A stretch of DNA of 42,102 bases. It comes from Phycisphaera sp. (lineage in GTDB: Bacteria > Planctomycetota > Phycisphaerae > Phycisphaerales > Zrk34). This document shows, piece by piece, positions 13,952-22,336 of this stretch. Location: assembly GCA_016125285.1 (NCBI GenBank), contig WGMA01000047.1, forward strand, positions 1-42,102, written 5' to 3'. Every line of letters begins with the position of its first letter. Position 1 is the stretch's first letter. Under the pieces are notes generated by a model. That model saw only the letters and a program-made list of their open reading frames with translations. It made no database searches and had not been told where the DNA came from. The translations under genes and the position numbers were made by a program.

Positions 13952-14215
13952 TCACACCACCTCCATCTCTTTCGCCCCGGTCGAATCGGCCGGGGCGTTG
14001 TCGTCAGCGTCGAGATCGAACAGGGTCGGTCCGCTGTCTGCGGGCGGATCGACCGGCTGATCGCCGATCAACCCCATCGCCCGCATCGCGTCGCGCGCCT
14101 CGGCGTCGGTCATCTCGCACACCCACTGGATCAGCGGCCAGCGCGGCGAGAAGATCGCGCCCCACGCGTCGAGATAGGTGACGCGGCGCTTCGATGGGTG
14201 ATCACTCCGCGACAT
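13952..14215 (-). CDS. Unknown protein downstream of methyltransferase (87 aa)
   Basis: An 87-residue protein: basic N-terminus (SRSDHPSKRRVTYLDAWGAI), a SPRWPLIQWVCEMTDAEARD block, then an acidic tail (TLFDLDADDNAPADSTGAKE). The TDAEARDAMRAMG stretch is helical. I do not recognise a family. The ATG overlaps the methyltransferase coding end by 14 bases, so it is probably translated from the same mRNA. It may be an accessory of the methyltransferase, but only position supports that. Confidence 0.6.
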   Translation of the reverse strand: MSRSDHPSKRRVTYLDAWGAIFSPRWPLIQWVCEMTDAEARDAMRAMGLIGDQPVDPPADSGPTLFDLDADDNAPADSTGAKEMEVV

Positions 14216-15551
14216 CGCCCACCTCCGTCTTTGCCGCCGCGATCCGCTCGGCCTTGTTCCCCGTGAACGCCTCCCACCGCTGCACGATCACGTCGCAGTA
14301 CGCCTCGTCGAGTTCCATGAGGAACGCGCGGCGCCCCGTCTGCTCGGCGCCCATCAGCGTCGAGCCCGACCCGCCGAACAGGTCGAGCACGTTCTCGCCG
14401 GGCTTGGACGAATACTGGATCGCGCGCACGGCCAGCTCGACGGGCTTCTCGGTCAGGTGCACCATCTTCTGCGGCGAGACCTTCTTGACCGACCAGACGT
14501 CGGGCACGTTGTTCGGGCCGTAGAAGTGGTGCGCCGCGCCCTTGAGCCACCCGTAGAAGCACCACTCGTGGTTGCCCATGAAGTCTTTGCGCGTCAGCAC
14601 CGGGTGTTCCTTCACCCAGATGATCGCCTGGCTGAAGTACAACTCGTGCCGCTTGAGCACGGGAGGGTAGTTCGAGCAGTTCGCGTAGCCGCCCCAGATG
14701 TAGAACCCACGCCCCGGCTCCAGCACGCGCGCGATGTTGCCGAACCACGCTTCGAGCAGGCGGTCGAACTCTTCGTCCGACACGAAGTCGTTGGCCAGCG
14801 GCCGGTCCTTCGCCCGCATCTTGCGGTGCGTGGGCTTCGACTTGCCTGGATGCCGCTCGACGTCGAGCTTCTGGTGATGCCCCCCGGAACCTTTGGTCTT
14901 TTCGAACGACGACAGCCCCGCCGCAATCGCGTTGTTGCTTCGGGGTTCGAGCATCACGTTGTACGGCGGATCGCAATGGCACAGGTGGATCGGCGCTCCG
15001 TCGAGCAGGCGGTCCAGGTCGCCCGCCGACGAGCTGTCGCCGCACATCAGCCGATGGCTGCCCAGCATCCAGATGTCGCCTCGCCGTGTCGTCGGCTCGT
15101 CCGGCGGCTCGGGCACCTCGTCGGGGTCGGTCAGCCCCTCGGTCACCCGATCGCCGATGCCCAGCAGCTGACCCAACTCCTCGTCGTCGAACCCCAGCAG
15201 CGGCATGTCGAAACCGTCGGCCACGAGCCCCTCCAGCTCGATCGGCAGCAGCTCCGCGTCCCACGTCGTCAGCTCGTGCAGCTTGTTGTCCGCGATCCGC
15301 AGCGCCCGCACCTGCTGGGGCGTCAGGTCGTCGGCGCGCACCGCGGGGACGAGCTTCATGCCCGCCTTCCGCGCCGCGCGGACGCGCGTGTGTCCGGCGA
15401 TCAGCTCGTTGTTGGCGTCGACGATCACCGGCACGCGGAACCCGAACTCTCGGATCGCCGCCGCCAGCGCATCCGCCGCCGCCTCGCTGATGGTGCGCGG
15501 GTTGCCCGCGTAGTCCTTCAGTTCATCGATTCCGATCATCTCGATCTGCAT
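14202..15551 (-). CDS. ParB-domain DNA methyltransferase (N4/N6-type)
   Basis: A 449-residue protein. Residues 1-95 are a ParB/Srx-like N-terminal domain (EMIGIDELKDYAGNPRTISE ... NELIAGHTRVRAARKAGM). Residues about 155-440 are a DNA methyltransferase: CHCDPPYNV is motif IV (DPPY, amino-methyltransferase), HLTEKPVELAVRAI follows, and VLDLFGGSGSTLM is the AdoMet motif I. Motif IV before motif I is the beta-class order, giving N6-adenine or N4-cytosine methylation. The ParB fusion is frequent in phage methyltransferases that protect phage DNA or regulate it. GGAGG, 6 bases before the ATG at 15551, fixes the start over an upstream ATG at 15611. No cognate endonuclease is encoded nearby, so it is an orphan. 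Confidence 0.9.
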   Translation of the reverse strand: MQIEMIGIDELKDYAGNPRTISEAAADALAAAIREFGFRVPVIVDANNELIAGHTRVRAARKAGMKLVPAVRADDLTPQQVRALRIADNKLHELTTWDAELLPIELEGLVADGFDMPLLGFDDEELGQLLGIGDRVTEGLTDPDEVPEPPDEPTTRRGDIWMLGSHRLMCGDSSSAGDLDRLLDGAPIHLCHCDPPYNVMLEPRSNNAIAAGLSSFEKTKGSGGHHQKLDVERHPGKSKPTHRKMRAKDRPLANDFVSDEEFDRLLEAWFGNIARVLEPGRGFYIWGGYANCSNYPPVLKRHELYFSQAIIWVKEHPVLTRKDFMGNHEWCFYGWLKGAAHHFYGPNNVPDVWSVKKVSPQKMVHLTEKPVELAVRAIQYSSKPGENVLDLFGGSGSTLMGAEQTGRRAFLMELDEAYCDVIVQRWEAFTGNKAERIAAAKTEVGDVAE

Positions 15552-15640
15552 GTTCAACCTCCGTGTTGAGTGGCGTTTACCGTTTTTTTTCGCCGCGAGC
15601 GAATCAATCAAATAGCGTGGCCGTTCCCCCGGCCAGTAAC

Positions 15641-15657
15641 TCCTTGCTACGCAAGGA
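15641..15657. other. Hairpin in the methyltransferase leader
   Basis: TCCTTGC-TAC-GCAAGGA is a perfect 7-bp stem with a 3-base loop, about 90 bases upstream of the methyltransferase ATG. The palindrome AATCCGGATT follows at about 15676. Leader or operator roles are possible; neither is shown. Confidence 0.4.
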
Positions 15658-15686
15658 AGTACCTATATCCGTTAATCCGGATTGAA

Positions 15687-16082
15687 TCATGGATTTTCCC
15701 AAATTTGGCGGTTTTCCCGGGTTTTTCCGACGTTCGCCCGTGTCGCGTCCTGCGCCCCGGTGGGATAGCCCTCGCCACGAGTCCCACCGTCGCCACACGG
15801 GCGAACGTCGCCCAACGGGTGGCCACCGGATAACGCTTGTTTCGTTGCGGCGAGGTGGTCGTTGATGATGCGGGCCACGTCCGGATCGCACGGCGATGTG
15901 CGTGACGCGCGGTCGGCGTGCAACCGCATGGCGTACGCGAGGATCATGACGTCGAGCCAGGCCATGCGCGGGTTGCGCGTGACCAGCGGTTCGTCATCGG
16001 GCGTGTACACGGGCATGCCGGCGGCGCGTTCGGCGTCGTTCGATGCGTACGGTCGCGTGGGCGTGGGCAACTGCGTGGTCAT
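15687..16082 (-). CDS. Unknown phage protein (131 aa)
   Basis: A 131-residue protein. Residues 1-80 look protein-like (YTPDDEPLVTRNPRMAWLDV, MILAYAMRLHADRASR, CDPDVARIINDHLAATKQAL). The last ~45 residues are Gly/Arg/Thr-rich and coincide with a large inverted repeat, so the true constraint there may be on DNA or RNA rather than protein. The ATG overlaps the upstream stop as ATGA, indicating coupled translation. No family recognised. Confidence 0.6.
   Translation of the reverse strand: MTTQLPTPTRPYASNDAERAAGMPVYTPDDEPLVTRNPRMAWLDVMILAYAMRLHADRASRTSPCDPDVARIINDHLAATKQALSGGHPLGDVRPCGDGGTRGEGYPTGAQDATRANVGKTRENRQIWENP
15728..15810. repeat. Nested perfect inverted repeats (16-bp outer, 7-bp inner)
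   Basis: CGACGTTCGCCCGTGT (15728-15743) and ACACGGGCGAACGTCG (15795-15810) are perfect inverted copies. Inside lies GGTGGGA (15760-15766) / TCCCACC (15782-15788). The structure falls in the 3' end of the 131-residue gene, upstream of the methyltransferase. It could be a cruciform, a protein-binding site or a stable RNA stem. Confidence 0.7.
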
Positions 16083-16729
16083 CGCCCACCTCCATTGGCG
16101 CTGTCATCGCGATACCGGATGTTCCACCGCCTCTTCCTTGCCGCCGTGGCCGGCGCGGTGTCGTACTCGTGATCGGCGTCCACGGTCCACAGGTAGTTGA
16201 ACCGGTAGATGTCGTACGGCTTGGACATGTCGAGCGCGTGCGGTGGCATCGGCATCTGGTCCAGGTCTTCGATCAACCGCGCACGAAGCCAACCCACAAC
16301 CCACTCGGCGAAATCCGAAAGCTGCTCCAGCGTCGTGGTCAGTTCAAGGTCTGCGCCGGCGCGTATGAACCGCTTGACCTTCGCGCAGCCCGGCCATCGC
16401 CGGCACTGCGCGGTCGGCGGACCGTGGAATCGCGTGTCGAAGTAGTTGACGTACACGCGCGGGATCGGGCGCTCGTAGCGCTCGTCCAGTGGATAGCGTG
16501 GCGCATAGGTCTCGGGCGCAATGCACCCGACGTATGGTTGGACGATCACGTGGTGATACCAGCACTTGCCATCAACGATCGTGTGCGGCCACGCGTGCCC
16601 GCAGCGGACGTGCCACGGGTGCAGCGGCACGCCGGTGACTGCGGCGAGGCGTTCGTAGAACGCCTGTCGCGCGCAGACCGGGTCGGTCTGGTGGCGGGTC
16701 TTAGATGTTGTCGCTTCGGTCGTGGTCAT
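16079..16729 (-). CDS. Unknown phage protein (216 aa)
   Basis: A 216-residue protein rich in aromatic, His and Cys residues: CARQAFYERLAAVTGVPLHP, HVRCGHAWPHTIVDGKCWYH, PRVYVNYFDTRFHGPPTAQC and CAKVKRFI. The Cys/His placement (CGH, KCWYHH, CRRWPGC) hints at a metal site but no known motif fits. I do not recognise a family. ATG 16729 has GGAGA 8 bases upstream and is preferred over ATG 16744. It is coupled to the next gene by ATGA and lies 495 bases downstream of the primase gene end. Confidence 0.6.
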   Translation of the reverse strand: MTTTEATTSKTRHQTDPVCARQAFYERLAAVTGVPLHPWHVRCGHAWPHTIVDGKCWYHHVIVQPYVGCIAPETYAPRYPLDERYERPIPRVYVNYFDTRFHGPPTAQCRRWPGCAKVKRFIRAGADLELTTTLEQLSDFAEWVVGWLRARLIEDLDQMPMPPHALDMSKPYDIYRFNYLWTVDADHEYDTAPATAARKRRWNIRYRDDSANGGGR

Positions 16730-16846
16730 CGCGGTGGTCTCCATGTCGGGGTGTGCCTGTGGTCGTTCGTCGGCGCGTCGCGCACCACCGGCGCCGACAC
16801 GCGTCGCGACCGTATCGCGTTCGTTCGTGCGCCCCGCGCGCGAGCC

Positions 16847-16873
16847 GTGTGATCACGGGGGTGGGTGGTGTGG
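16847..16873. repeat. Dispersed repeat, copy 5
   Basis: GTGTGATCACGGGGGTGGGT followed by GGTGTGG, in the noncoding gap upstream of the 216-residue gene, 13 bases before the GGTGAGTCTGG repeats. Confidence 0.6.
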
Positions 16874-16879
16874 ATTCCC

Positions 16880-17224
16880 CGGCCCGGTGAGTCTGGAGAG
16901 TCTGGTGAGACTTTTCCGGCCCAGGTGAAAATCGAATATGCAACGTCTATTTCATATAAACATGCCGAATTTCTATTAGGGTTGTTTTGAGACTCACCAG
17001 ACTCACCGTGATTCTTGGATAGATATGCGACATCGGCGTTTACGCCGATTTCGCGGAAACGGTCAGACTCACCGCCCGACAGACCCCACCCCCCGTAGGA
17101 CGCTGCAAACGCCGGTGGTCGATTGCGCAACGGTGTTCGCCAATGTTGCGCGCGCCCAATGCGCAACGGCGTTCGCCATTGCTGCGCGCCGCGTTCGGCG
17201 GGCCGAGTCGGGGTGCGAGTCGCG
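16880..17224. other. Noncoding gap with AT-rich core and inverted repeats, candidate replication origin
   Basis: Between the 216-residue gene and the primase end lies a 495-base gap. An AT-rich core (about 16925-16990) is flanked by GGTGAGTCTGG (16886-16896) and its inverse CCAGACTCACC (16997-17007). Further CAGACTCACCG copies lie around 17000-17010 and 17063. Repeats around an AT-rich block next to primase/helicase genes are the usual layout of a phage origin; this is inference. A 168-codon minus frame spans the gap but has repetitive, non-protein-like composition. Confidence 0.4.
17124..17195. repeat. Two tandem 36-bp repeats with internal dyads
   Basis: The two units begin TGCGCAACGGTGTTCGCC and TGCGCAACGGCGTTCGCC and differ at few positions. 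The first carries GCGCAAC ... GTTGCGC, a perfect 7-bp inverted repeat; the second has one mismatch. They sit about 30 bases past the primase stop and may be iterons or operators. Only two units, so not a CRISPR array. Confidence 0.6.
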
Positions 17225-19738
17225 TCACGCACGGTGCAGCCTCCAGACCGCGCCGTGCTTGCGGCCGGCGCTGGGATCGATGTCGATATACGCCCCGTCC
17301 ATGACGCGCCGGCGGTACAGCCGCAGCTTGTTGCCGACCTGCCGGGGCGTAGGCGCCCGGTGCGGCGGGCAGCCGACCATCGATTCGAGGGCGGCTCGCA
17401 TCGCGGCGCTGTCCTCGTCGTTGGAAAACAGGTCGCCCGCCGCCCCGGGATACAGGCGGCGCAGCAGCGCCGAGACCACCACGCCCTCGTTGGACGGGTC
17501 GTACGACTTCCAAGCCGAAAGCAGCTGCTCCAGCGTGTCGGCGGTCGTGTCGGACGTCTCGGCGAGCTTCGCCCGCGTCAGGCACGGGTCGGGCATGCCG
17601 GCCCAGACGATCGCCTGCCGCACGACGTCCGACCAGCCCTCGAAGCTGCCGTACGGCGTGAGCGACTGGTCCGGCCGGCCGCAGCGCAGGTACGCCGACA
17701 GAACCGTCAGCGCGTCGCACAGCAGGCGGGGCCGGTTGGCGTCGATCCACTCGACCAGGTCGGGGTGCAGGAACCCCGTGCGCTCCTCGGGGCGCTCCTG
17801 CATCGCGTCGAGGCGGACGTGGATGATGCGGCGCGCGGTGTCGGCCGCCACCTGCACGTTGTTGCCCGTGGCGTACCACGACGGCGTCAGGGGCAGGTCG
17901 ATCTCTTCGCTGCGCCCGAGGATGCGGTCCTTCCAGCGCGTGGTCGTCAGCGCCCGGTCCAGCGCGTCGTTGCCGAAGGCGCCGTCGATGTTGTCGAGCA
18001 TGACCATCCGGTCGCCGGCGATGGCGATCGCCGTGATCTTCTTGCGCATCTCCTCGGGGTCGTGGGCGTAGCCGCCGGTGGGCATTTCGCGGCCGAGGAC
18101 GATCCGCCCGATGGTGTGCCCCAGCAGCCCCTTGCCGGCGCCGGCGATGTTGGCGTCGAGAAGGAACAGCGGCGACGGCCCGCGGAACGCGTACCGCGCC
18201 AGCGGCGTGAGCACCGACGCAAGCCAGGCGGCGCGGTGTTCGTCGCTCTTGAACGGGAAGTCGTGGACGACCTCGAGCAGAGACTCGATCGCGGCCTGCG
18301 CGTCGTCAACCGTCGCCTCGGGGTGCACCGACGGGAACTCGACCTTCGACGACGGCTCGTACATCACGCCGGTCTGCTCGTCGTAGCCGCGCGTCTGAAA
18401 GACCGTGCCGTCGGGACGCAGCACCGGGGCGTCCGACACGCCGCTGAGGTACGGGATGCCCGACCACTCCCCGCGAGCGTCGATCGCCGAGACAAGCCAG
18501 CCCGTTGGGTGCGCCGGCTGCTGCTCGCCGTCGCGGTTGATCTTCACGAATCTCGCCCAGCGTGTGATCCGCTCGCGGAGGTTCGCCGGCGGCAGCAGGT
18601 TGATCACCGGCGAGCCGTCCTGCCGCTTGATCTGGTCCTCGGGGAACTGCGTGCGGATGATCCGCACGAGCACGCCGCCGCGCTGGAACACGCCGGGGTC
18701 GGCGCGCAGCGCCACAACCGTCTGCTCCACGACGCGGTACTCGTCGGTGTCGATGACGACGGTCGGGCGAGAATCGTCGGCGCCCACGTCGGCGCGCCGG
18801 GGCGCGGCCCGCCGCCTTGTCTTCCGCGGTTTGTATTGCTTCGTGACCCGCGACAGCGCCTTGGCAATCAGGTCGCGGCCGTACGTGCTGTCGCCTCGCG
18901 GCTCGTCCCACTTGTCGCGGAACAGACCCGAACGTCGGTACAGCCGGTCGAGTTGGTCGGGATCTTTCGTGTAGTACGCCAGCGTGAACACGATCGACGC
19001 GTCGGATTCGCTGCGGGAGTTCGACGCGTAGTCCCACTCGCCGGCCCACAGGCGTCGGAACTTCTCGGCGTTGGCCGTGCGGCGGCCGAGTGCGACGTCG
19101 ATGATTTCGTCGTCGGTGAGTGGCGCGGCAGGCCGGGTCGGGCTGTTCGGGGTCGGTGGCGCTGGCGATGTCACCGCGTCGTCGCCGAACACCTCGACGT
19201 AGATGTCGTGGACGACATCGCCGCGAGCTTCAACGTTCAGCGGCGATCCCGACAACCGCCGCCCGGTCACCGTGAAGAACCGGTGCGAGTCGTACATCTC
19301 GATCTCACCGTTTTCGACCCGCGTGCGGCAGCGGTCGCCGGGCTTCGATCCTTCGACGAACACCTTCACGCCGCGTCCCGATGGGCTGACTTCGGTATAG
19401 GACAGCAGGCAGTCGACAAGCCGGCGTGCCCATAGATCGAGGTGGTCGCCATCCAAACAATCGTCCAGGTCGATCCCGCAGAACGGATCGTCGGCGGTGA
19501 ACACGAACCCGACGCCGTCGAGCGAACTGTCGCCGCGCCATGCCCGCATCGCATCGTCGAACGATCCCCACGTGCCGGGGTCGCTCGGGTCGGCCGCACG
19601 CCCGGACGCGGAATCGATCGGGCGTTTGCAGCGTTTGCCGCCGTCGCCGCGATCTTCGTACCGCCAACACACCCACTGGCGTCGCGCCTTCAGCACGCCG
19701 GGCACGTTGTTCGCGATGTCGCGAGCGCGATCCGTCAC
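17225..19738 (-). CDS. Phage primase-polymerase / helicase
   Basis: An 837-residue replication protein. Residues about 1-190 are a PrimPol domain: GVLKARRQWVCWRYEDR, FCGIDLDDCLDG with the catalytic acids near 88-92, SPSGRGVKVF near 118, and EMYDSHRFFTVTGRRL. Residues about 210-270 resemble the helix-bundle domain of NrS-1-type polymerases (WDYASNSRSESDASIVFTLA, YYTKDPDQLDRLYRRSGLFR). Residues about 480-800 are an SF3/AAA-like helicase: DANIAGAGKGLLGH is Walker A (near 528) and RMVMLDNIDGAFG a Walker B-like strand (near 574). It would prime and unwind DNA at the phage origin. The GTG start overlaps the RecD2 stop as GTGA; an upstream in-frame ATG at 19774 would overlap 40 bases of that gene. 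Confidence 0.85.
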   Translation of the reverse strand: MTDRARDIANNVPGVLKARRQWVCWRYEDRGDGGKRCKRPIDSASGRAADPSDPGTWGSFDDAMRAWRGDSSLDGVGFVFTADDPFCGIDLDDCLDGDHLDLWARRLVDCLLSYTEVSPSGRGVKVFVEGSKPGDRCRTRVENGEIEMYDSHRFFTVTGRRLSGSPLNVEARGDVVHDIYVEVFGDDAVTSPAPPTPNSPTRPAAPLTDDEIIDVALGRRTANAEKFRRLWAGEWDYASNSRSESDASIVFTLAYYTKDPDQLDRLYRRSGLFRDKWDEPRGDSTYGRDLIAKALSRVTKQYKPRKTRRRAAPRRADVGADDSRPTVVIDTDEYRVVEQTVVALRADPGVFQRGGVLVRIIRTQFPEDQIKRQDGSPVINLLPPANLRERITRWARFVKINRDGEQQPAHPTGWLVSAIDARGEWSGIPYLSGVSDAPVLRPDGTVFQTRGYDEQTGVMYEPSSKVEFPSVHPEATVDDAQAAIESLLEVVHDFPFKSDEHRAAWLASVLTPLARYAFRGPSPLFLLDANIAGAGKGLLGHTIGRIVLGREMPTGGYAHDPEEMRKKITAIAIAGDRMVMLDNIDGAFGNDALDRALTTTRWKDRILGRSEEIDLPLTPSWYATGNNVQVAADTARRIIHVRLDAMQERPEERTGFLHPDLVEWIDANRPRLLCDALTVLSAYLRCGRPDQSLTPYGSFEGWSDVVRQAIVWAGMPDPCLTRAKLAETSDTTADTLEQLLSAWKSYDPSNEGVVVSALLRRLYPGAAGDLFSNDEDSAAMRAALESMVGCPPHRAPTPRQVGNKLRLYRRRVMDGAYIDIDPSAGRKHGAVWRLHRA

Positions 19739-21894
19739 GCCGCCTCGCCCTCCTTGCGATCGCGCTTCGACCACATCGACAGCAGCGTTCGTCGCGCCAC
19801 CGTGCGGTTCTTCTTCGCCGCGTTACGAATCCCCCAGCGGTCCCCAACCAGCACGCACGTCTGCGACGCGCGCGTCACTGCCGTGTACAGCCAGTTGCGA
19901 TCGGCGAAGTAGTGGGACTTGTGGCAGATCACCACGACGCAGGGGAACTCGCTGCCCTGCGCTTTGTGAGCCGTCAGCGCGTACGCCAGATCGACGTTGT
20001 TGAGCCTTTCCCCGCCGACCGTCTTGACGCCCGATCCTTCGAAGTCGATCAGGTAGTCGTTGCCGTCCATACCGACGACGAAGCCGATCGTGCCGTTCAT
20101 CACGCCCAGCGTGTAGTCGTTGGACGTCTGGATGACCTTGTCGCCAAGCGTGAAGCGGCCGCGGACGTCCCCGTGGATGATCAGCTGCATCGCCTTGTTG
20201 ATGTCGCGCGTCCCCAGCGGCCCCTTGTGTGTGGGCGTGAGGACCTGCACGTCGCGGATCGGGTCGTAGCCGAGCTTGTCGGGGATCTGCGTGAGCACCA
20301 GATCGCGGATGTACGTTTGGATGTGGTGCGCTTCGGCGAAGCGATCAACGACCGCCCATCGTGTCGTATCGTCCGCCTCGGACTCGCGAACTTCGCCGGC
20401 GAGTACGGCGGCGCTGTTGGCGCGGAGCACGCCGGCCTGACGGAACACGCGGTCGAACACGACGGTCGGGACCAGCCCGTGGTCGATGACGTCTCGCAGC
20501 ACGTTGCCCGGTCCGACCGGCGGCAACTGATTGTGATCGCCGACCAGAACGAGACGGGTGTGGTCGATGTCGACGCGCCGCAGCAGATCGGCCATCAGCA
20601 GCGTGTCGACCATCGATACCTCGTCGACGATGATCATGTCGGCGTCCACCTGCTCGACGCCGAATTTCGAGCCGTTGTACTCGAGCATGCGGTGGATAGT
20701 CTGGGCCTCGACGGACACGCCGTACTTGCCGCGCATCACCTGCTCGATCCGCTTGGCGGCCTTGCCCGTCGGCGCGCACAGCTTGACGCGCTTGCCGGCG
20801 TCGATGAGCGATCGGGCGATATGGGCGACGACGTACGTCTTGCCCGTGCCGGCGCCACCGCTGATCACGCACACGCGGTGCGATAGCGCCGTGCCGAACG
20901 CCTCGGCCTGCCGCCCCTCCAACCCAACCCCGGAACCCCCCCCGGAACCAACACCACCCCCGTGAACACCACCCCCATCGCCACCGAACAGCGGCGCGTC
21001 CTTCGCCCACCCATGACGCGCGAACGTGTCGAAGATGAGGCGCTCGGCGTCGAACAGCGAGCGTGTCGTGATCGACGTGTTTTCGGCGACCACATGTTCA
21101 CCATCGAGCAGACGCTGGCCGGCCTCTCGGATCAGCTGATGCGAATCCATCGAGTCGAGCAGGAGCAGGTCGTTGGCGAAGTGCACAAGGTCGCTGCCTG
21201 CCGTCCACGTGTGCCCGCTCTTGATCTGCTCGCGCAGGCAGTGCATGACGCCGGCTTCGACGCGACCGGGATGATCTTTCGCCAGACCGGCGGCACGTGC
21301 GATCTTGTCGACGCGTTTGAACCCGTACCCGCGCACATGCTCGATGAGTTTGTACGGGTCGGCGCGCAACACACTGCCGGCGGCGTCCCCGTAGATCTTG
21401 ATCAGCACGTTCATCTGGTGGTGGGTGAGCCCGAACCCGGCGAGGAATCCCCGCAGGTCGTTCTCCATGGCGTTGGCGATCCACGCCGTCTGCAGCGACT
21501 CCAGCGTCGACATCGGAACGCGCAGCTTCTCGCGGAGTTCGTCGATGCCGTTGCGGATGAGATCGTCGAGGCGTTTGGAATCGCCGGCGTACTCGACAAT
21601 CTTGTTGGCCGTGGCGTCGCCGATCCCCACGAACGCCGGGTGCGACGACAGGTAGTGTTTCAACCCATCGGCGCTCGGCGGCAGGTCGTACCGCAGCTTC
21701 TTGACCACGAATTGTGGGCCGTACTTCTGGTCGATGTGCCATTCACCGTCGGCGGCGATCACGTCGCCTTCGGTCGCGCAGAACTTGCCGCGGAACCGCA
21801 CGCTCTTGCCGTGGTCGGTGTCGATGATGCCGGCGCTGAACTTCGGCGACGCGAAGTGCACCTTGCCGATCGTGCCTCGGATGGTCCTAGTCAC
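19735..21894 (-). CDS. RecD2-type SF1B DNA helicase
   Basis: A 719-residue helicase. The N-terminus is an OB-like/RecD2 domain (TIRGTIGKVHFASPKFSAGI); the middle has helix-hairpin-helix motifs (SHPAFVGIGDATANKIVEYA) and ADPYKLIEHVRGYGFKRVDK. Helicase motifs: Q-motif region GLEGRQAEAFGTALSHRVCV, motif I ISGGAGTGKTYV (near 342), Ia LCAPTGKAAKRI, II MIIVDEVSMVD, III LVLVGDHNQLPPVGPG, V-VI YALTAHKAQGSEF and YTAVTRASQTCVLV. It moves 5' to 3' on ssDNA. The GTG start has GGAGG 6 bases upstream and overlaps the ERCC4 stop by 8 bases. A Gly-rich insert (GGDGGGVHGGGVGSGGGSG) just before the ATPase core is encoded by both dispersed repeats. Confidence 0.9.
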   Translation of the reverse strand: MTRTIRGTIGKVHFASPKFSAGIIDTDHGKSVRFRGKFCATEGDVIAADGEWHIDQKYGPQFVVKKLRYDLPPSADGLKHYLSSHPAFVGIGDATANKIVEYAGDSKRLDDLIRNGIDELREKLRVPMSTLESLQTAWIANAMENDLRGFLAGFGLTHHQMNVLIKIYGDAAGSVLRADPYKLIEHVRGYGFKRVDKIARAAGLAKDHPGRVEAGVMHCLREQIKSGHTWTAGSDLVHFANDLLLLDSMDSHQLIREAGQRLLDGEHVVAENTSITTRSLFDAERLIFDTFARHGWAKDAPLFGGDGGGVHGGGVGSGGGSGVGLEGRQAEAFGTALSHRVCVISGGAGTGKTYVVAHIARSLIDAGKRVKLCAPTGKAAKRIEQVMRGKYGVSVEAQTIHRMLEYNGSKFGVEQVDADMIIVDEVSMVDTLLMADLLRRVDIDHTRLVLVGDHNQLPPVGPGNVLRDVIDHGLVPTVVFDRVFRQAGVLRANSAAVLAGEVRESEADDTTRWAVVDRFAEAHHIQTYIRDLVLTQIPDKLGYDPIRDVQVLTPTHKGPLGTRDINKAMQLIIHGDVRGRFTLGDKVIQTSNDYTLGVMNGTIGFVVGMDGNDYLIDFEGSGVKTVGGERLNNVDLAYALTAHKAQGSEFPCVVVICHKSHYFADRNWLYTAVTRASQTCVLVGDRWGIRNAAKKNRTVARRTLLSMWSKRDRKEGEAA
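20928..20972. repeat. Composite of dispersed 9-mer and GTGTTCAC repeat, copy 6
   Basis: CCCCGGAA and CCCCCGGAA are followed by CCAACACCACCCCCGTGAAC ACC, the inverse orientation of the other copies. The whole stretch encodes the Gly-rich linker of the RecD2-type helicase. Confidence 0.65.
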
Positions 21895-22336
21895 GGCTCA
21901 CCTCCACGATCGACGCGAGGCGCACGAACATGCGGAGGAAATTCTCGGTGTATCGGTGCGCGGCCTGGCGGCTGCCGCACCAGATCACCGGGACGTTGAA
22001 CGCATGTTGAATGCGGATGGACGCGCCGAGTATGGACGCCGGGGACACGTCGCGGAGGGACTTCCGCTCGTATCCCCTTAGCACCTTGTCGAGGTCGGCT
22101 TCGACGACCACGCACGCGCGGTCGAGAGACTGGAGGCGCAGCAGTTCGGCGTCGAACCTTGCCGCGTTGTGAATGACCGTGCCGACGAAGTCGCGAAGGC
22201 TCTTTCGCTCCACGGCGACCCGGCGTTCATGCCCGAGTACTGAATAATCCCCGGCGTCGAGCTTGCGCCGGATGCAATGGCACGGGAACTCGTACGCCTC
22301 GGTCTCGCGCGTATCGATGATGATCTGGAAGTCCAT
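21887..22336 (-). CDS. ERCC4-type nuclease
   Basis: A 149-residue protein consisting of an ERCC4/XPF-like nuclease domain: MDFQIIIDTRETEAYEFPC near the N-terminus, DAGDYSVLG, then RRVAVERKSLRDFVGTV. The DTRE, GDY and VERK(S) motifs supply the metal-binding acids and lysine. Such small phage proteins cut branched DNA or process recombination intermediates. AAGGA lies 8 bases before the ATG at 22336. It overlaps the start of the RecD2-type gene, so the two are translationally coupled, and its partners in this operon (helicase, DUF669 protein, recombinase-like ATPase) point to recombination-linked replication. Confidence 0.9.
   Translation of the reverse strand: MDFQIIIDTRETEAYEFPCHCIRRKLDAGDYSVLGHERRVAVERKSLRDFVGTVIHNAARFDAELLRLQSLDRACVVVEADLDKVLRGYERKSLRDVSPASILGASIRIQHAFNVPVIWCGSRQAAHRYTENFLRMFVRLASIVEVSRD

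Noticed and set aside
12495-13955. Minus-strand 486-codon frame opposite the small plus-strand genes
   Set aside because: Composition is shadow-like, while the plus-strand genes have ribosome binding sites and a recognisable HARE-HTH domain.
17124-17195. Tandem repeats considered as a CRISPR array
   Set aside because: Only two adjacent units without spacers and no cas genes in the window.
16726-17232. Minus-strand 168-codon frame in the gap after the primase gene
   Set aside because: It encodes repeats (QQWRTPLRI, QHWRTPLRN; SPDSPDSP) from DNA repeats, lacks a ribosome binding site and does not resemble a protein.
17123-19435. Plus-strand 770-codon frame opposite the primase gene
   Set aside because: Antisense shadow of PrimPol/helicase coding sequence; no motifs.
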